In this document: one piece after another, positions 47,010 through 59,044 of the stretch
How positions within the stretch are numbered: position 1 is the stretch's first letter
Layout of the letters: each line of letters opens with the position of its first letter
Assembly: GCA_039619475.1 (NCBI GenBank)
Contig: CM077115.1
Span: forward strand, 28,781,083 to 28,845,082
Direction: 5' to 3'
Length of the DNA stretch: 64,000 bases
Source: Icerya purchasi
Taxonomy: Eukaryota; Arthropoda; Insecta; Hemiptera; Monophlebidae
Notes under the pieces: generated by a model
Seen by the model: the letters and a program-made list of their open reading frames with translations, nothing else
What the model was told of the DNA's origin: nothing
The model's database searches: none
Translations under genes and position numbers: made by a program

Positions 47010-48496
47010 ATCAGATGCAGACGGCTTTTTACTTCTAAAATAGAGAATTCTAAACTCACAACTGGCATTCGTCCGACTAAAAGTCTCAAGAGCGATAATA
47101 AGATTTTCATGGATAAAAAAAAAAAAAAAAAAAAAACGCTGCCGACTGAATACCGAATAATTCGCAAACAATTAAACTTCTCGTCACTGTCATTTCAAAA
47201 TTTCAAATGCGTTTTTAAAAAGTACGAATTTTTGTTAAATATCGTAATTAACAAAAATTAAAACACTTATAAACGCTACATATACCGCGCGCCGCAGAAA
47301 TGTTTATTTAAATTTTAAAGAAACTCACAAAGCGAACTATGCACCATTTGTTCTGTAATCGTAGTATATTTTCTATTTGTAACAGGTATTATTCACGATA
47401 CTGACCAGAAAATAAGGACTTATTTTTGTTAAAAAAATGATTTTCTCCGCATTTACAATATATTATGATTATTATTAACTGTTCATTAACTGTCCATTAA
47501 CTGTCCAAAAACGGCCGGATGCAATAAATATTTTATTTGTTGATATACCAAGGAGCGTTTTAATTATCTGAAATTATTATACCTTAAAGATGGGAAGCGC
47601 GATTTGTTAAATAGCCACTAACGGAAACATTAAAGAAAAACAACATTTAATTAAACTCGTGAATCTACGCGGGTCAGTGACATTATTCGAATTAGCCGAC
47701 TTTGGCCATGATTTTTCCACTGTTAGCTTGTTTTCTTCTGTTTCCAATATATTCGCCACCGATTCCGGTACTTTCTTTCTTCATCTATTGTGCGCTGGTT
47801 CCTTTTTGAAGCTCCGGCGTTCTGTGAGTTTTTACTCGGTTTGATATCCATTTCATTTAAGTTTGATTTCCACTTCCACAAGCTACTTCCATCTATTTTC
47901 CATACTTTGGAGAAATGTCAAAATTCGATTAGTGTTAGTCTCGTGCGGTTCAACATGTGCGCCCCTTAAAATGTGATTCGTCTTTTCTTCATCGTTTCTC
48001 CCCGAATATTTGTATACTTGAATGTCGCTCCTTCGCTTTCTTTAGTCGAGCCAAAATTCTTCGTAATATTTTTCTTTCCTTCACTCGCAATTTTCCGATC
48101 ACGCCTTTCGTGTTTAATATACAATCTAGCGCATAAAGCGCCTCAGGTGGTACAATAACCGTTTGGTAATATTTCTTTATATAGAGCACAACAGAAAATA
48201 CACATATTTGAAATGAGAAGTTCGATGTTATTAGTTCTTTGCAGTCTGCAATGTTTCAGTTATAACATAACCTCTTATCTTAATTGAGAAATAACGACGA
48301 TTTTTCGCTGATGTTGATAAAGTTTTAAAACAGTACCATTTTGAGCGTTTATTTACGAAATAATATCTTGTGTATAAAATTTTTCGAACATTGGGGGGGG
48401 GGGGGGTATGCGAGACAACCGGACTACAAAGTAATCCGGTGATGCTACAATTGCTGTTCATGAACTGATATAATCAAAAAAAATTAAAAAACGTAC

Positions 48497-48717
48497 CATC
48501 AAAGTTTTAATTAATTCTTCCGGTTCGGGACTATCGTTGACAATAATGGCCGGCTGTTTAGGTGAATACATAATTTGAGATGGATCGGCGGCGTCATTAT
48601 TGGTTTCAGGTTCTTCCGATCTGGTCACTTTAATTTTTTCTTTTCTTTTTTTTGCAACTATCTCTTTTGCAATACGAACTTTTTTCTTCGGCGGAGAAGA
48701 AATTTTAGCTCCGGACC
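48497..48717 (-). CDS. RPRD1: RPRD1/CREPT-family protein, linker exon with basic NLS-like stretch
   Basis: The exon gives 73 codons after a two-base split codon. It starts SGAKISSPPKKKVRIAKEIV and AKKRKEKIKV, a strongly basic segment that could serve as a nuclear localisation signal. An acidic/polar part with MYSPKQPAIIVNDSPEPEEL follows and ends LIKTLM, joining ELENSATSD of the next exon. In RPRD1 proteins the linker between the CTD-interacting domain and the coiled coil is variable and ends in a similar E-E-L-I-K-A-L helix. Splice sites are TTTTATTAG|GG and ATG|GTACGT. The CTD-interacting domain must come from exons further right. Confidence 0.88.
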
Positions 48718-49217
48718 CTAATAAAATATGAAGTCAGTAAGAATTTTAAATAAATAAAACAGTTTTTATCTCAATTTTTTTTTATATATTTTAAAAAAAG
48801 ATTCTTAATTTCACTATGTATATGCGTGTGTATGTTTAGCATATTCTGAAACCTTAATTTTTAATAAATTATGACTAACCACAAACGAGGGCATTTTATT
48901 TTCTTGCCAACACAAAAAAATCTTTGCCCATAGAAAACAAAACGGAAAGGAGAATCGGTTGCGATATAAACTAGATCAGAGATCGATAAAACGAAGGAAC
49001 TAAAAAAAGGAATAATGGACAAAGAAGGAAATAACAGTGTAAAAATACAAAACCGATTAACAAATTAAAACGTTCAATTGAAAAAGAAAGGGGCATTAAA
49101 AGAAGACATGACATTCCAAAAAGAAGGTTCACTGTTCATATATATATATAAAACAACACAGAGATGATGTTTGGGAAAACCGAAATCAAGAAGGTAAAAC
49201 AAAGCACGGTTAAGGCA
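48718..49217. other. A/T-rich DNA, probably RPRD1 intron
   Basis: No exon or repeat end is recognised between the linker exon and the SINE at 49,228. A short TA run lies at 49,138-49,150. Confidence 0.4.
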
Positions 49218-49227
49218 TACACTCAAC

Positions 49228-49388
49228 TATAGTAGCTTAGCTGGTTAAGCAGTGATGTATCATTCGGTTACAACCGAGTTCAATTCCCGCTGCCGCACAT
49301 GGACACTTTCGAAAATTTTACTTGCGCTGGGTTAATGTCCGTATTTGACGTGCCCAAAAATTAAATAGTAATAAAAAAAAAGAAAGAG
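49228..49388 (+). mobile_element. SINE family B: tRNA head with LINE-derived 3' tail
   Basis: The head carries an A box (TAGCTTAGCTGG, 49,233-49,244) and a B box (GTTCAATTCCC, 49,278-49,288) at normal tRNA spacing. The tail from 49,327 (CTGGGTTAATGTCC... TGCCCAAAAA) matches the 3' end of the RNase H-type LINE of this window: 28 of 34 positions agree with copy 2 by eye. The element ends in an A-rich run, and near-identical decamers TACACTCAAC (49,218-49,227) and TACACTAAAC (49,389-49,398) flank it. It is most likely mobilised by that LINE. Confidence 0.8.
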
Positions 49389-49398
49389 TACACTAAAC

Positions 49399-51945
49399 CG
49401 TGACAGAATGTCGAAAGAAAAATCATAGAACAACGAGTAGGGAAGACGAATCAGACAAGTAGAAAGGTAGATTATTAAAAAAGATAAATCCAGAATGGAA
49501 GTTTTTACAAAAGAAAGAAAAAGAAAAAAAAAAGGTAGTTTAAAAGTAAAATTTTATAAATAAAGGCGCGCAAATTCACCATTTTTTTGCTCCCTATATA
49601 AGGAAACTCATATCAAACAGATATGACCTGATACGCAGAGAAGTATATGGGTATACGAGGAATGATAAATCCATAGGAGTATGTAGGAAGAGAAAAATAT
49701 ATAGCTTCAAAGGCACTTATGATTATCAGAAAAATAATTAACCCTTAACTGGTAACGTAATTTTTGACACTCTTAAATTTAAATGGTAAGCGACCCATCG
49801 TTACCATTTAAGGATTAAATAATCGGATAAAGAACGATAGGAGAAAATATAAATTATAAAACTTCGTCGGTCAGCCATCAGTTCTTCGGCTATAAATACA
49901 TATATATAAATATTAGGAGAGAAATCGGAAACATTCAGAAAAATAAATGTCCGGAAAAATGAAAAACTTCACTAGGACCTCTTGAACAAGCAATAAAGAT
50001 ACACCTAATTACAGTCTGATGCGACTACATTTTTCTATTTAACAAAATTACCGAAAGCAATTCGTAAAAACTGTATTAACTTTCGTTTAATTCAATTTTC
50101 TTCTTTATATTAACAAACACATATTCTTTTTTTTTTTTTTTTTTTTCGGTTTCATAACTTTAATAACGTTCGTATAAATATTACGTGAGATCATTAGAAT
50201 AATAATTAAGCAAAAAAAAATAAAATAAAACTTAAACACGATGCTTTACTTCAACGAATAAATATTTGATCGCGCAAATATGAACACATTCGCTAGTGTG
50301 TATAAACTGAAGTAATTATTCGTTTTTGCCGGAATTTTATCACATACCCGCTCTTCTATTAATTTCTTTTTTACGATTACGCTTCAGCGGTATTCCAACA
50401 ATATTTCCCCAGCGTACCGGGATTGCTATTTTTAAATCATCTCAACAAACTTCTGTCCAGCAAAGAGAAAAAATAAATCTCTTCAACCCGGAAAAAAACA
50501 TTTATCGACACATTCCAAGTACCGAAATCTAACAAACCTGATTCTTCCGTCACTCATCTTTGCTAGTGTCCAACTTTAGCACGTTCTGAACTGTAAACAG
50601 AGGTGGGGACACTTAAACCAATCCCTCACGAGTAGAAGAACAGTGCAACCAACTAGATCAGCTGAAATGTGACTAAAAATTTAAGCTTCCTCATAAATGA
50701 CCGAATCGGAACGGCAACAATAACAGTTTTCACGTCAATGTTGGCAACATTAGAAGGCGAGCTCTCTACAAACATGGCTCGAGTCTACCCAAATTTAAAT
50801 ATGTTACGTATATCTATGGGCACTTTAATCTTTTTGTGTGGTAAAATTATTGCTCGTTTCTAGCACACACAGCTGTTTTCGGCAAAAAGGAAGTTATTCT
50901 TCTTTAAATTTTTCACTTTTATCGAACGCATTTTCCAATCTTTTCAACGGTTTAATTAGAAAAGACAAACGAAACATGAAAAACATCACAACGCCTGTTA
51001 TGTTACTTACGATCCGTTCAGACTGTATTTTTCTTTTCATAACATAATTATACATATCTTTTCCCATCACTGCGGAACTCCTAATTGTTCTCTAAAATAT
51101 CGGCGTCAATGAATGTTCAAATATCTCGATTTATTTCACATCGTGGTATCTCTCATAAAATTATTTTTATTCAATATAAAGATGTGTGTATTCGACAGAA
51201 GAAAAAAAAGAAAAACAAGATTAAATGCTAAATTATTAAAATGAACAAATTATATAAAACTGAGTAAACATAATCACAGGATTTCAGCACTGCGCCGTAA
51301 TAACTGCACGCGAGAATCGTACACATTGCGATAATAATATTATACAAAACGTCTCACACAAAATTATCTAATGGAAAAATTTTAAAATCCATTGATTCTG
51401 AATTTGGTAGAATCAACAAAAGAAAATTTACACATAATCAAAATTGATCTAACTGTACTTAACGACGCAATAAAAAAAAAAAAAAAAAAAAAATAATGCA
51501 TCTTTACCGCTAGCGAAATAATGAGCAACCCAAAGAACAGTTTGTTACGAGTTTGAATTTCAAAACAAACTCTTACCCGGTAAACTTTCGAAAATTTCTA
51601 AATTTATTAGTTTAGAAAGTGAAAAAAATAAAAAATAAATGTCGAGAATTAAATATGGGCACGGCAGGAACAACAAAAAATAAACATGTAAGAGAATCCC
51701 TTTTTTGCAAATTTCAATTTCGGAAAATAAGGTTGAAATTCTTTTTCCCTTTTCGTACTGAGAAAAAAGAGAAAAGCGCAATTGATACACGCGAAGGGCG
51801 CTGTGATTCAAATGAAACAGAAGTATAAATTTCAAATGGTACAGAACTATAATATAATAGACTCAATATACTCTACCTGCGTATTTCGATACGTTTACAC
51901 ATTAATTACAAAAAATACCGTATAAATATGCTAAATAAACTTCAC
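49399..51945. other. A/T-rich DNA without a recognised gene
   Basis: A T run at 50,127-50,146 and an A run at 51,473-51,492 may be remnants of insertions, but no LINE or SINE motif adjoins them. Frames 50,326-50,532, 50,669-50,863 and 51,560-51,835 have no domain. Confidence 0.4.
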
Positions 51946-51958
51946 TACCGAAAATACT

Positions 51959-52237
51959 GAGCAGCGCGGTAGCCTAGTGGTTAAGGTGCTTGGCTACCAA
52001 ATCAGAGAGGTGTGTCACAGGTTATCGAGACTTGTCCCGCGTTCCGGATCCAGGTCGCTATTTCAGTGATTTATACCTAATCTGAAATAGTGAATATTGG
52101 TTGGGAGTAAAGGCGTATAATCCAAAAGTAGAAAGAAACTAGCCCTAATATTCTCTTTAGATCCATTAGGCTCAGTACATTGTGAACCTTAACTTCACAA
52201 TCCATACTTATCAAGGATATGTGGGACTTGCTTTACT
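51959..52237 (+). mobile_element. tRNA-headed SINE family A, copy 3
   Basis: The head GCAGCGCGGTAGCCTAGTGG with TTAAGGTGCTTGGCTACC includes an A box (51,970-51,980). The body continues with ATACCTAATCTGAAATAGTG and TTCTCTTTAGATCCATTAGG and ends in GGACTTGCTTTACT. A perfect 13-bp target-site duplication TACCGAAAATACT flanks it (51,946-51,958 and 52,238-52,250). This is the longest of the three copies and probably closest to full length. Confidence 0.9.
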
Positions 52238-52250
52238 TACCGAAAATACT

Positions 52251-54499
52251 ACTTCTCAGAATCGTGATTAAGCCAACTATTCGTAACTTCTCATTTAAGC
52301 TAAAATAAAATCGAAATAACTGCATGCATCAAATATTTTCTACTCTACTGTCGTGTATAATCATCCTCCTTTTTTTCCATTATTGTAACAAAGAGAAGAT
52401 AAATATTAATACCGGTCTTATCTAGCGGGATACCGCCGATAGAGTTACGCTATATTTAAAAAAGATTACTTTATTCACTTTTTCCTATTTTTCTCAATCG
52501 CACTGCAGTGTTTTTTTCACTTCTCTTCAAGTTTCCCAATTACCCAACATCTGGAAAATTCTAAAAAATAAATCGAACCGCAACACCCACCTTGCCGACT
52601 AAAAGTCACGGCAGTCAAATTCTTTCCGAGAAGATGTTGTATGTTTGAAAATTAATAATCAAGAATGCCAGTAGCGGTACCCCGCGAACAACACATATTA
52701 TCAGCCACGATGGTGTCAAGTAACTATCTCTAGCCCCAAAATAGATTAAGCGATTACGGTCAAGAAGAATATTCTACTACCTGTGCGGTGATCGGGACCT
52801 TGCAGACTTTAGCAACTTTACAATGAATTTCTGTTTCGGAGAAGGTTTTTCGCCAAAATTTTAAATTCCTTAAAAATCCGATACAAAAGTAGTCATCGAA
52901 AACGAAATATTGAAAATCCTCACTTCCAGTATAGTACAAAAAATTCTCTACAACCTGAAATAGTAATCGGCATCAACCGCTTTATCTAACTTTAATATAA
53001 TAAAACATCTTCTTTTACATCCGTGTATTCTCATTTCGTCACGCATGCATGTGCAACTTCCAGTTGCGTTACCGCCTTTTACCATTAATGGTTAAATATT
53101 CTTTTTTCCAAGCTAAGAGTAAATGGGAGGGGGGGCAAAAATTGAAAATTGAAAAAAAAAACGGCATAATATATTTTATATTATACTGTATTACAGTTTA
53201 AATTCGAATGAAACGCTGAAAAGTAATTTCTTTCGTCCACTGTGTTTTTAAATGAAATGCAAACCTTGAAACTTACGATTTCCCAAAAGTGATACTTCAC
53301 AGATATAAAATCTTAAACTAGACCGTTGTCACTTTAGAATTTTCTTTTACGCAAAATGTAGGCAATTATATTTCTATAAATCTAGAGAACTGACACCTAA
53401 GAATCAGTGGTGTTTTTTTTTCTTTTCTAATTAAGACAAAGCAGAAATGCGAGCGGATTTATAATCTGGCTTTTATGTTGTTTTTTTTAATTTTTCGTCG
53501 CAAACTTCCTAATACATAGTTCCTTATTAGAGAGTCACGTGCTCTTGCGGGTAAGTTGCAAGTTTTAGAAGTGAAAATCGGAAACGGAACATAGAATCTA
53601 TCTGATATACCGCCAATTTCAAACATCACACCTCGTATTCCGATTCCAATGCCAGCCAATTTAGCGTATAAACGTGCTCCTGCTGGTCATGACACTTTCG
53701 AATAATGAAAGAGACGTAAGTACAGTATCGTACGGAATCGAGAAAATTCTTCATTTTGATCGGTAGATTCTTAAAAATTGATCGACAGTAAACGTTCAGA
53801 TTTAAGATTTAAGGAAACGAGAAAAATATACAAATTTCTTCGCGTATGATATCCTTCTGCAGAGGACATCTCCAACATGAAAAAATTACAGAACTATCAC
53901 AATTCGTTTCTTATCAACTTTTATTTAGGATGTACGTCCTCGTCGTGTTTGACGTAACTGAAAAAAGCGAAGCTTACGCCAGGTTTATTTTTTAAGGTGT
54001 TTCTTGATGCTGTTCCAAAATTACTTACCGAAAATACCGAATTATCTGCCGAGGAAGATGTATACATCAACAATGCATCTTGTTCCGATTATATACACGT
54101 GCTTTTTACAAACATCTGTGTAGGCCGAAAATACATCGTACACCTGTTTTTTTCATTTTCTAATTTTTTTTTTTTTTTTTTTGTTTCGCACTCCCTATAT
54201 TCAAAAAATTTATCGCTTAATCTGCTTTAAATATTGCACCATACATACATTCTACGTTACGACACATCATCGACGTCAATTAAATTCTAACTTTTCTTCG
54301 CGTTTCCTAGAAAATTCCCCGGGTCAAATTCAAAATCTATTGAGTCACTATTCTGCATTGTTAGCTATCGAGAATTAAATAAATGTTCACTAATTTAACT
54401 TAAATAAAAATTTTTTTTCTCTATACTGAAAAATATAAATTATATTGTAAAATTTTCAATTTCAACTTTTATAGCAATTACACATGGAAGAAGTGTCAC
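52251..54499. other. A/T-rich DNA without a recognised gene
   Basis: Frames 53,459-53,659 (minus) and 53,997-54,230 (plus) show no domain. A T18 run lies near 54,163-54,181. Confidence 0.4.
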
Positions 54500-54559
54500 T
54501 GGGTACCGTACAACTGATATTTAGCAACACGAGACAATCTCTCAGTATTTTCTCTGTAA

Positions 54560-54795
54560 TAACCGATAGCTTTAGAATAGGCAAGGGTAACTCCGGACAC
54601 AGTTATATTCTTTGAATATAAATCGTCGTTCGGACACAGTCGGATATATCCCCGACAACAATGTGATTTAATATATCTCAACTCCGAAAGACGTTACACA
54701 ACGAACAAACATTGTGTCATTCCAGACACAGTAGTCGGATTTACCTCTGGCGGCAGGGTGATTTAATATATATCTCAACTCCGAAAGGCGGTAGC
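54560..54795. repeat. Diverged tandem duplication with CAACTCCGAAAG boxes
   Basis: GGACACAGTCGGATATA...GTGATTTAATATATCTCAACTC-CGAAAGACG (about 54,634-54,692) recurs as AGACACAGTAGTCGGAT...GTGATTTAATATATATCTCAAC-TCCGAAAGGCGG (about 54,725-54,792). A third partial CCGGACACAG starts near 54,593. It lies directly before the open frame at 54,803. Confidence 0.65.
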
Positions 54796-54802
54796 TGCAC
54801 GT

Positions 54803-55099
54803 ATGCGCATCGTGTTCAAGGACGTTTATTTACTTTATGAGTTTGGAGTGCTAAGCGGAGTTAGAGTTGAATACGCAGCCGAAGATTGCGATTATATACA
54901 TACTAGATATGAAATGGATAATTCGATCGGAATTGGAGTTGAGAAGCGGATATACTTATATGTATATCCGCAGTCGAAAAGGCATGTACCCGAAACTGCT
55001 CTAGCAGAGTTGATTTGCGTATCTCTAGAACGTCAGTTTAATGTACACTATTTATCTGCCTCTTTCATTGAGAGAAAGCAGCGGTTAAATTTTGCGTAA
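54803..55099 (+). CDS. Hypothetical 98-residue frame, function unknown
   Basis: The frame starts MRIVFKDVYLLYEFGVLSGV and ends IERKQRLNFA before TAA. Its composition is protein-like (mixed charges, aromatic residues, no low complexity), unlike most chance frames here, but I recognise no domain. The DNA holds a 10-bp perfect hairpin, GCGGATATAC...GTATATCCGC (about 54,947-54,972), and TCAACTCCG-type boxes in inverted form (GGAGTTAGAGTTGA, GGAATTGGAGTTGA), so the frame may be a by-product of a repetitive element. No promoter, splice site or poly(A) signal is clear. Confidence 0.2.
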   Translation: MRIVFKDVYLLYEFGVLSGVRVEYAAEDCDYIHTRYEMDNSIGIGVEKRIYLYVYPQSKRHVPETALAELICVSLERQFNVHYLSASFIERKQRLNFA

Positions 55100-57229
55100 A
55101 TGACCAGTGTTAAAAGAAGGCATGACTAAAAAAGAAAATTATAGAAACTCTCGATTGCAAAAGTAAAACTGGATGATGATGTTCAACCATCACAATTATA
55201 TGTATGAAAGTAATCAACATCAAAATACCACAAAACATTTTTCATTTTTTAATCGTCTACTTATTGCGATCAATTTCAAAATATGACGCAGGCGCAAAGC
55301 CGAAGCATTTTCGCAATGTAATTTGATTTCGTAGTAAATTACGGGGCCTACGGCTTCCACAAACTTTTAACATTCCCCTTCCGATGAAATTTGCAATGTA
55401 TAAAAATTTGTTACTGATTTTTTTTCGTCACATTTACTATAATAGATGGTAAAATTTTAAAGGGGTTTCTTTTTTAAAGTGTACCACTACTTGATTGAAG
55501 AACACGAGGGACACAATTGTGACAGCGTGTTAAAAAAAATGACTACATACCTTTTACCGTGAACCTATATGCACATCAAGAGAAGAGCTATATAAAGTTG
55601 ACTCGACGATCATCCGTATTTCACAGATGGTTTTTTCAAACCGACAAACGGAAGAACCCCCGTGTAAAACATTTGTTCGAAAATAACTGCAGACTGAACA
55701 CTTCACCATTTCGAGCACAACTAGACTTTGTGGTCATTAATTAATGGAAATCCTTTTTGCGAATATTTTCGAATAGCCGCTTACGTATGATACAAGGATC
55801 GGCCCAAACAAATGATCCTTTTTGGCCCATCTGTCAGAGTATAGCCGACGACGCCATGGAAAATGTTATTTTCGAAATGCTGTAAGAGTCGTTGCCAACG
55901 TTAGTTTAAATTAAGCAAAAACTTACTAGGCGATAAAAATATGAAAACTGAAAATGCCGCGTGGAATTATTGATAAGAAAAATAATTTATTTCTATGTTA
56001 GGTGGTGCATTTCGGTGTGTCACATCGACAGCGGCGCGGTTAAATTATTATCAATTAAACAACTTTTTAGAGCTTCATAATTTCTCGTACTACGATAATT
56101 TTATTTCCAATTGGGAAGCTCTGATCGAACACACACACACACAGATTCGGCAAAAATACACACAAAATAAAATTTTTAAACGTATTCAACAAGAAAAAAG
56201 GAATCGTGGTCAAGTCCCGAAGCTTTACGAATTATTGCAAGTTAAAGAAAATGTCACGTCAATAGCCATAGTATCAAATTTGAGAATGAATAATCACCTA
56301 TCGAAATATCAAAACAACACTCAATTAACGACTTATAAATGATAATTATACACTTGTAAACACGTATTAAGAAATTAATCCGACGCTAATGCCTCTGCTG
56401 ATAAACCAAAAATTTATACAGATTTATTTCAATAATTAACTATGACAACTTTCATCGAAGTCCAAAAACCAACGAAAAGGAACCTTTTCAATTCGAGAAA
56501 GAGAAAACGTTGTCCTTAAATCTAAACGAGTATGTTCCAGACAGCCGGTAGGTACATTTCTTCCAAGAAAAACCGTTATCCAAAAAACATACGCAAAACA
56601 GTTTGCCGAAATGATGACCAGGAAGAAAACGATAACAAAAAAAAAACCTCGTCGCTTAATTAAACATTAACTATCTGAGCCACGCGTTGGTTTTGAAATA
56701 TACGGCTATGCAACGACGCACCAGCAGTGGCTATGAATTGTTCACCGAATTAAAGAAGTAATCGACTTTATCTCACGGTCAGATATTTTTTCGAAGGTTA
56801 TTCGATAAATCCGCATACACATCCTTCTGCAAAATTTTCCGAAAATGCAAGAAGTGCTTTTCAATCTTTACCTTCCCTTGTTAACGACTGTTTTCAGAAT
56901 TATGAAAGTTTCCCAATTATGACAAAGTAACGATAGAAGATTGAAAGATAGCACAAAACAAAAAAAGCTAAACAAGCCACGGTGGCCACTCAAATGTAAT
57001 TTTTAAAAATTCCCGATTTTCCTGGTCCAAATCCTCTCGATTTCCTAAGAAGAATGTAATCCTCCTTTTTTGTTACTATTGATAATATTTCGCCGTCGCA
57101 TCATACTTGTTATATAAATAAAACAGAACTCTGTAATTTATTCTTGAGTATGAAGTACAGTAAAAAATACATTCACTTTTTAACGTTTCAAATGATTTTT
57201 TCCTATTAAAAATATCACGCTTTTGGCTG
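55100..57229. other. Unassigned DNA with one 115-codon frame
   Basis: The frame 55,995-56,342 (plus) ends LSKYQNNTQLTTYK and shows no recognised domain; A/T-rich, Asn/Lys-rich content suggests chance. Nothing else is supported. Confidence 0.35.
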
Positions 57230-57399
57230 TTTTTACTTTTTTTCCCCTAATTTTACGACAAAATTCCCAATCGGGTGGTCAGTCTGTAAAGTCAATATAA
57301 ACATTATGAGGGGGGGGGATCTTCCCCGCTGACAGTCGAAGAATATAAAAACGGCTAAAATTTCTAGAGTGCTCGCACGAACGTAGTAAACGCAATGTC

Positions 57400-57865
57400 C
57401 AATGTGTTCTAGACCCGTTGAAACTGCAATCGAAGAAAATGTTGAAAACTTCGTAATATGATATAGAACAACCAAAAAGGCGCAAGAAATTGGCTTAGAC
57501 ACTAAGAAGCACTATCCATATTTTACACAAAAACGTTTACGTATGAAAAAACAAAAAAATTAGACGCGTTCGACTTTCAAATCACGTGTAAAGGAAGTTT
57601 AAACGAAATGTAGAATAATTTTCAGTTGAACGTGTAACAACTGATCGAACGTGGACTGTGTCAATCCAAGCGTCGCAAAAAACAGTAAAAAAAAAAAAAA
57701 AAAAAGTAGATTATGGATTCTGAAGAGAGTGCGAATGATTCCCTCAGCAAAGAAAGTAATGAAGACTACTTTTCGAAATGCACCTACAAAGGACACGGTA
57801 AACCAAAAAAACACATACTCCATGCATCATTGCCAGCACGTTCAAATTCAAAAATAACGAAGTGA
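57400..57865 (+). mobile_element. Possible decayed Tc1/mariner-type transposase fragment
   Basis: One frame reads ETAIEENVENFV, then TTKKAQEIGLDTKKH and FTQKRLRMKKQK, which recalls the helix-turn-helix 'ai.en......s.rkaA.eiGlS..tv..IL.krLrmk' of insect mariner-like transposases. An A run at 57,688-57,705 and a small acidic frame from 57,712 (DSEESANDSLSKESNEDYF) follow; the latter is not recognised. The assignment is weak and rests on one motif. Confidence 0.3.
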
Positions 57866-59040
57866 CCACATTTGTTGAAAAAAATTCTCTCCCAAACGCA
57901 TTATTGTAACATCAAAATTGATCGAACCGTCGTACAAAGTGCTTTCAGTTCACTACACTTAGCATCGTTCAATTTTCCCGCCTAATATGAAAACTTCAAA
58001 CTACGAGCTTATTGCCGAAGTCAAATAATAAATACTTCTCTAATTGAATCAAAACAAAAAAAAAACAAAAAAACAACTGAAAATCACTTGAATAATTGGA
58101 AAACGCTTAAAAAAAGTGAAAAATAATTATTTTTTAAAACATTTAGCGGTTTTAATTTTTGCACAAATTCATTGAACTCCCGTCGCACTCCTACAACCAG
58201 CCTAAGAGATCTCAGTCGATTGTGTCCTAAAAAAACATCGTGAACAATCTCATTGTATAAACATACTAAAAATGTAATTGTTATCGCAATACAAATGCAG
58301 TCCAGACAATATATGTATATGAACCCGCCGCCCCGGGGTCGACACACGTAATACGATGTTGCGTAGAATGATTTATATTATCCGATGACTTTTTTTTTTT
58401 AATCCGTTTTAGACAAAAAAAAAATAAATCACTATGCGAATCATTTTATAAATTATCCCATCGAAATATCAGTGAAAAGATAAAATGTTCCCCATTCAGA
58501 AAACCGGGGCGCGCACAATGACAAAACATATCCGCTCGCTCTTCTTAATGAGAAAACATACATTTAATAACCGGCTCATTGGGGAAATTCTCAATATTAC
58601 TTTTCTCCTATGGTGTAAGTCTTAAGACCGAAATTATGCAAGAGAGTGCTCTCGCTAGGTTCGGTATGAATAGCACACTGATTACTTTGAGACTTGGTGT
58701 GTTGTTTCAACATTGCTACGAGTCTGCTGTAATGCCCGTATAATGGTAACACGCATCACTTTAAAATGACGAAGTTTAGGTTTAAAGTTCATCAAATAAA
58801 GGCACTAACTAGCGATATATTTCGCGGTGTACGGAGATGGTGGAAATACTTTAAACGAAAATATGAAAGAAATGGAAACGAACAGTAAAGAAACAAAAAA
58901 GAGGGTGCCAAATTATCCAAGATAGCGCAATTTACAATGTCAAAAGGTGTAAAATATAAAATGAAAAATTTAAACAAGTTATACACTCTATACGGGAAAG
59001 CCGCATTAATTCAACCATCACACTATTTATACAATGACGG
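57866..59040. other. A/T-rich DNA without a recognised gene
   Basis: Frames 58,084-58,347 and 58,792-58,986 (minus) show no domain or repeat end. Confidence 0.4.
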
Positions 59041-59044
59041 AAGA

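Larger units (their letters stand above)
46325..48496 (-). other. RPRD1 intron (2.2 kb) with microsatellite and minisatellite
   Basis: The intron is bounded by a GTACGT donor and a CTCTCGCAG acceptor. It contains (AAT)n(AAG)n at 46,379-46,434, the 32-bp minisatellite at 46,658-47,009, a T-rich tract near 47,117-47,136 (as A on plus) and a G14 run near 48,393-48,406. The remaining sequence shows no gene; frames 47,659-47,844 and 47,973-48,158 are unremarkable. Confidence 0.7.

Noticed and set aside
46947..47171. Minus-strand frames running through the minisatellite (74 and 62 codons)
   Set aside because: They are low-complexity translations of the 32-bp repeat and a T tract.
49228..49300. A functional tRNA gene
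   Set aside because: A and B boxes are present but the cloverleaf does not close properly, and the sequence continues into a LINE-like tail; it is a SINE head.
55995..56342. 115-codon plus frame as a gene
   Set aside because: There is no recognisable domain, the composition is Asn/Lys/Gln-rich as expected from A/T-rich DNA, and no splice or promoter evidence supports it.
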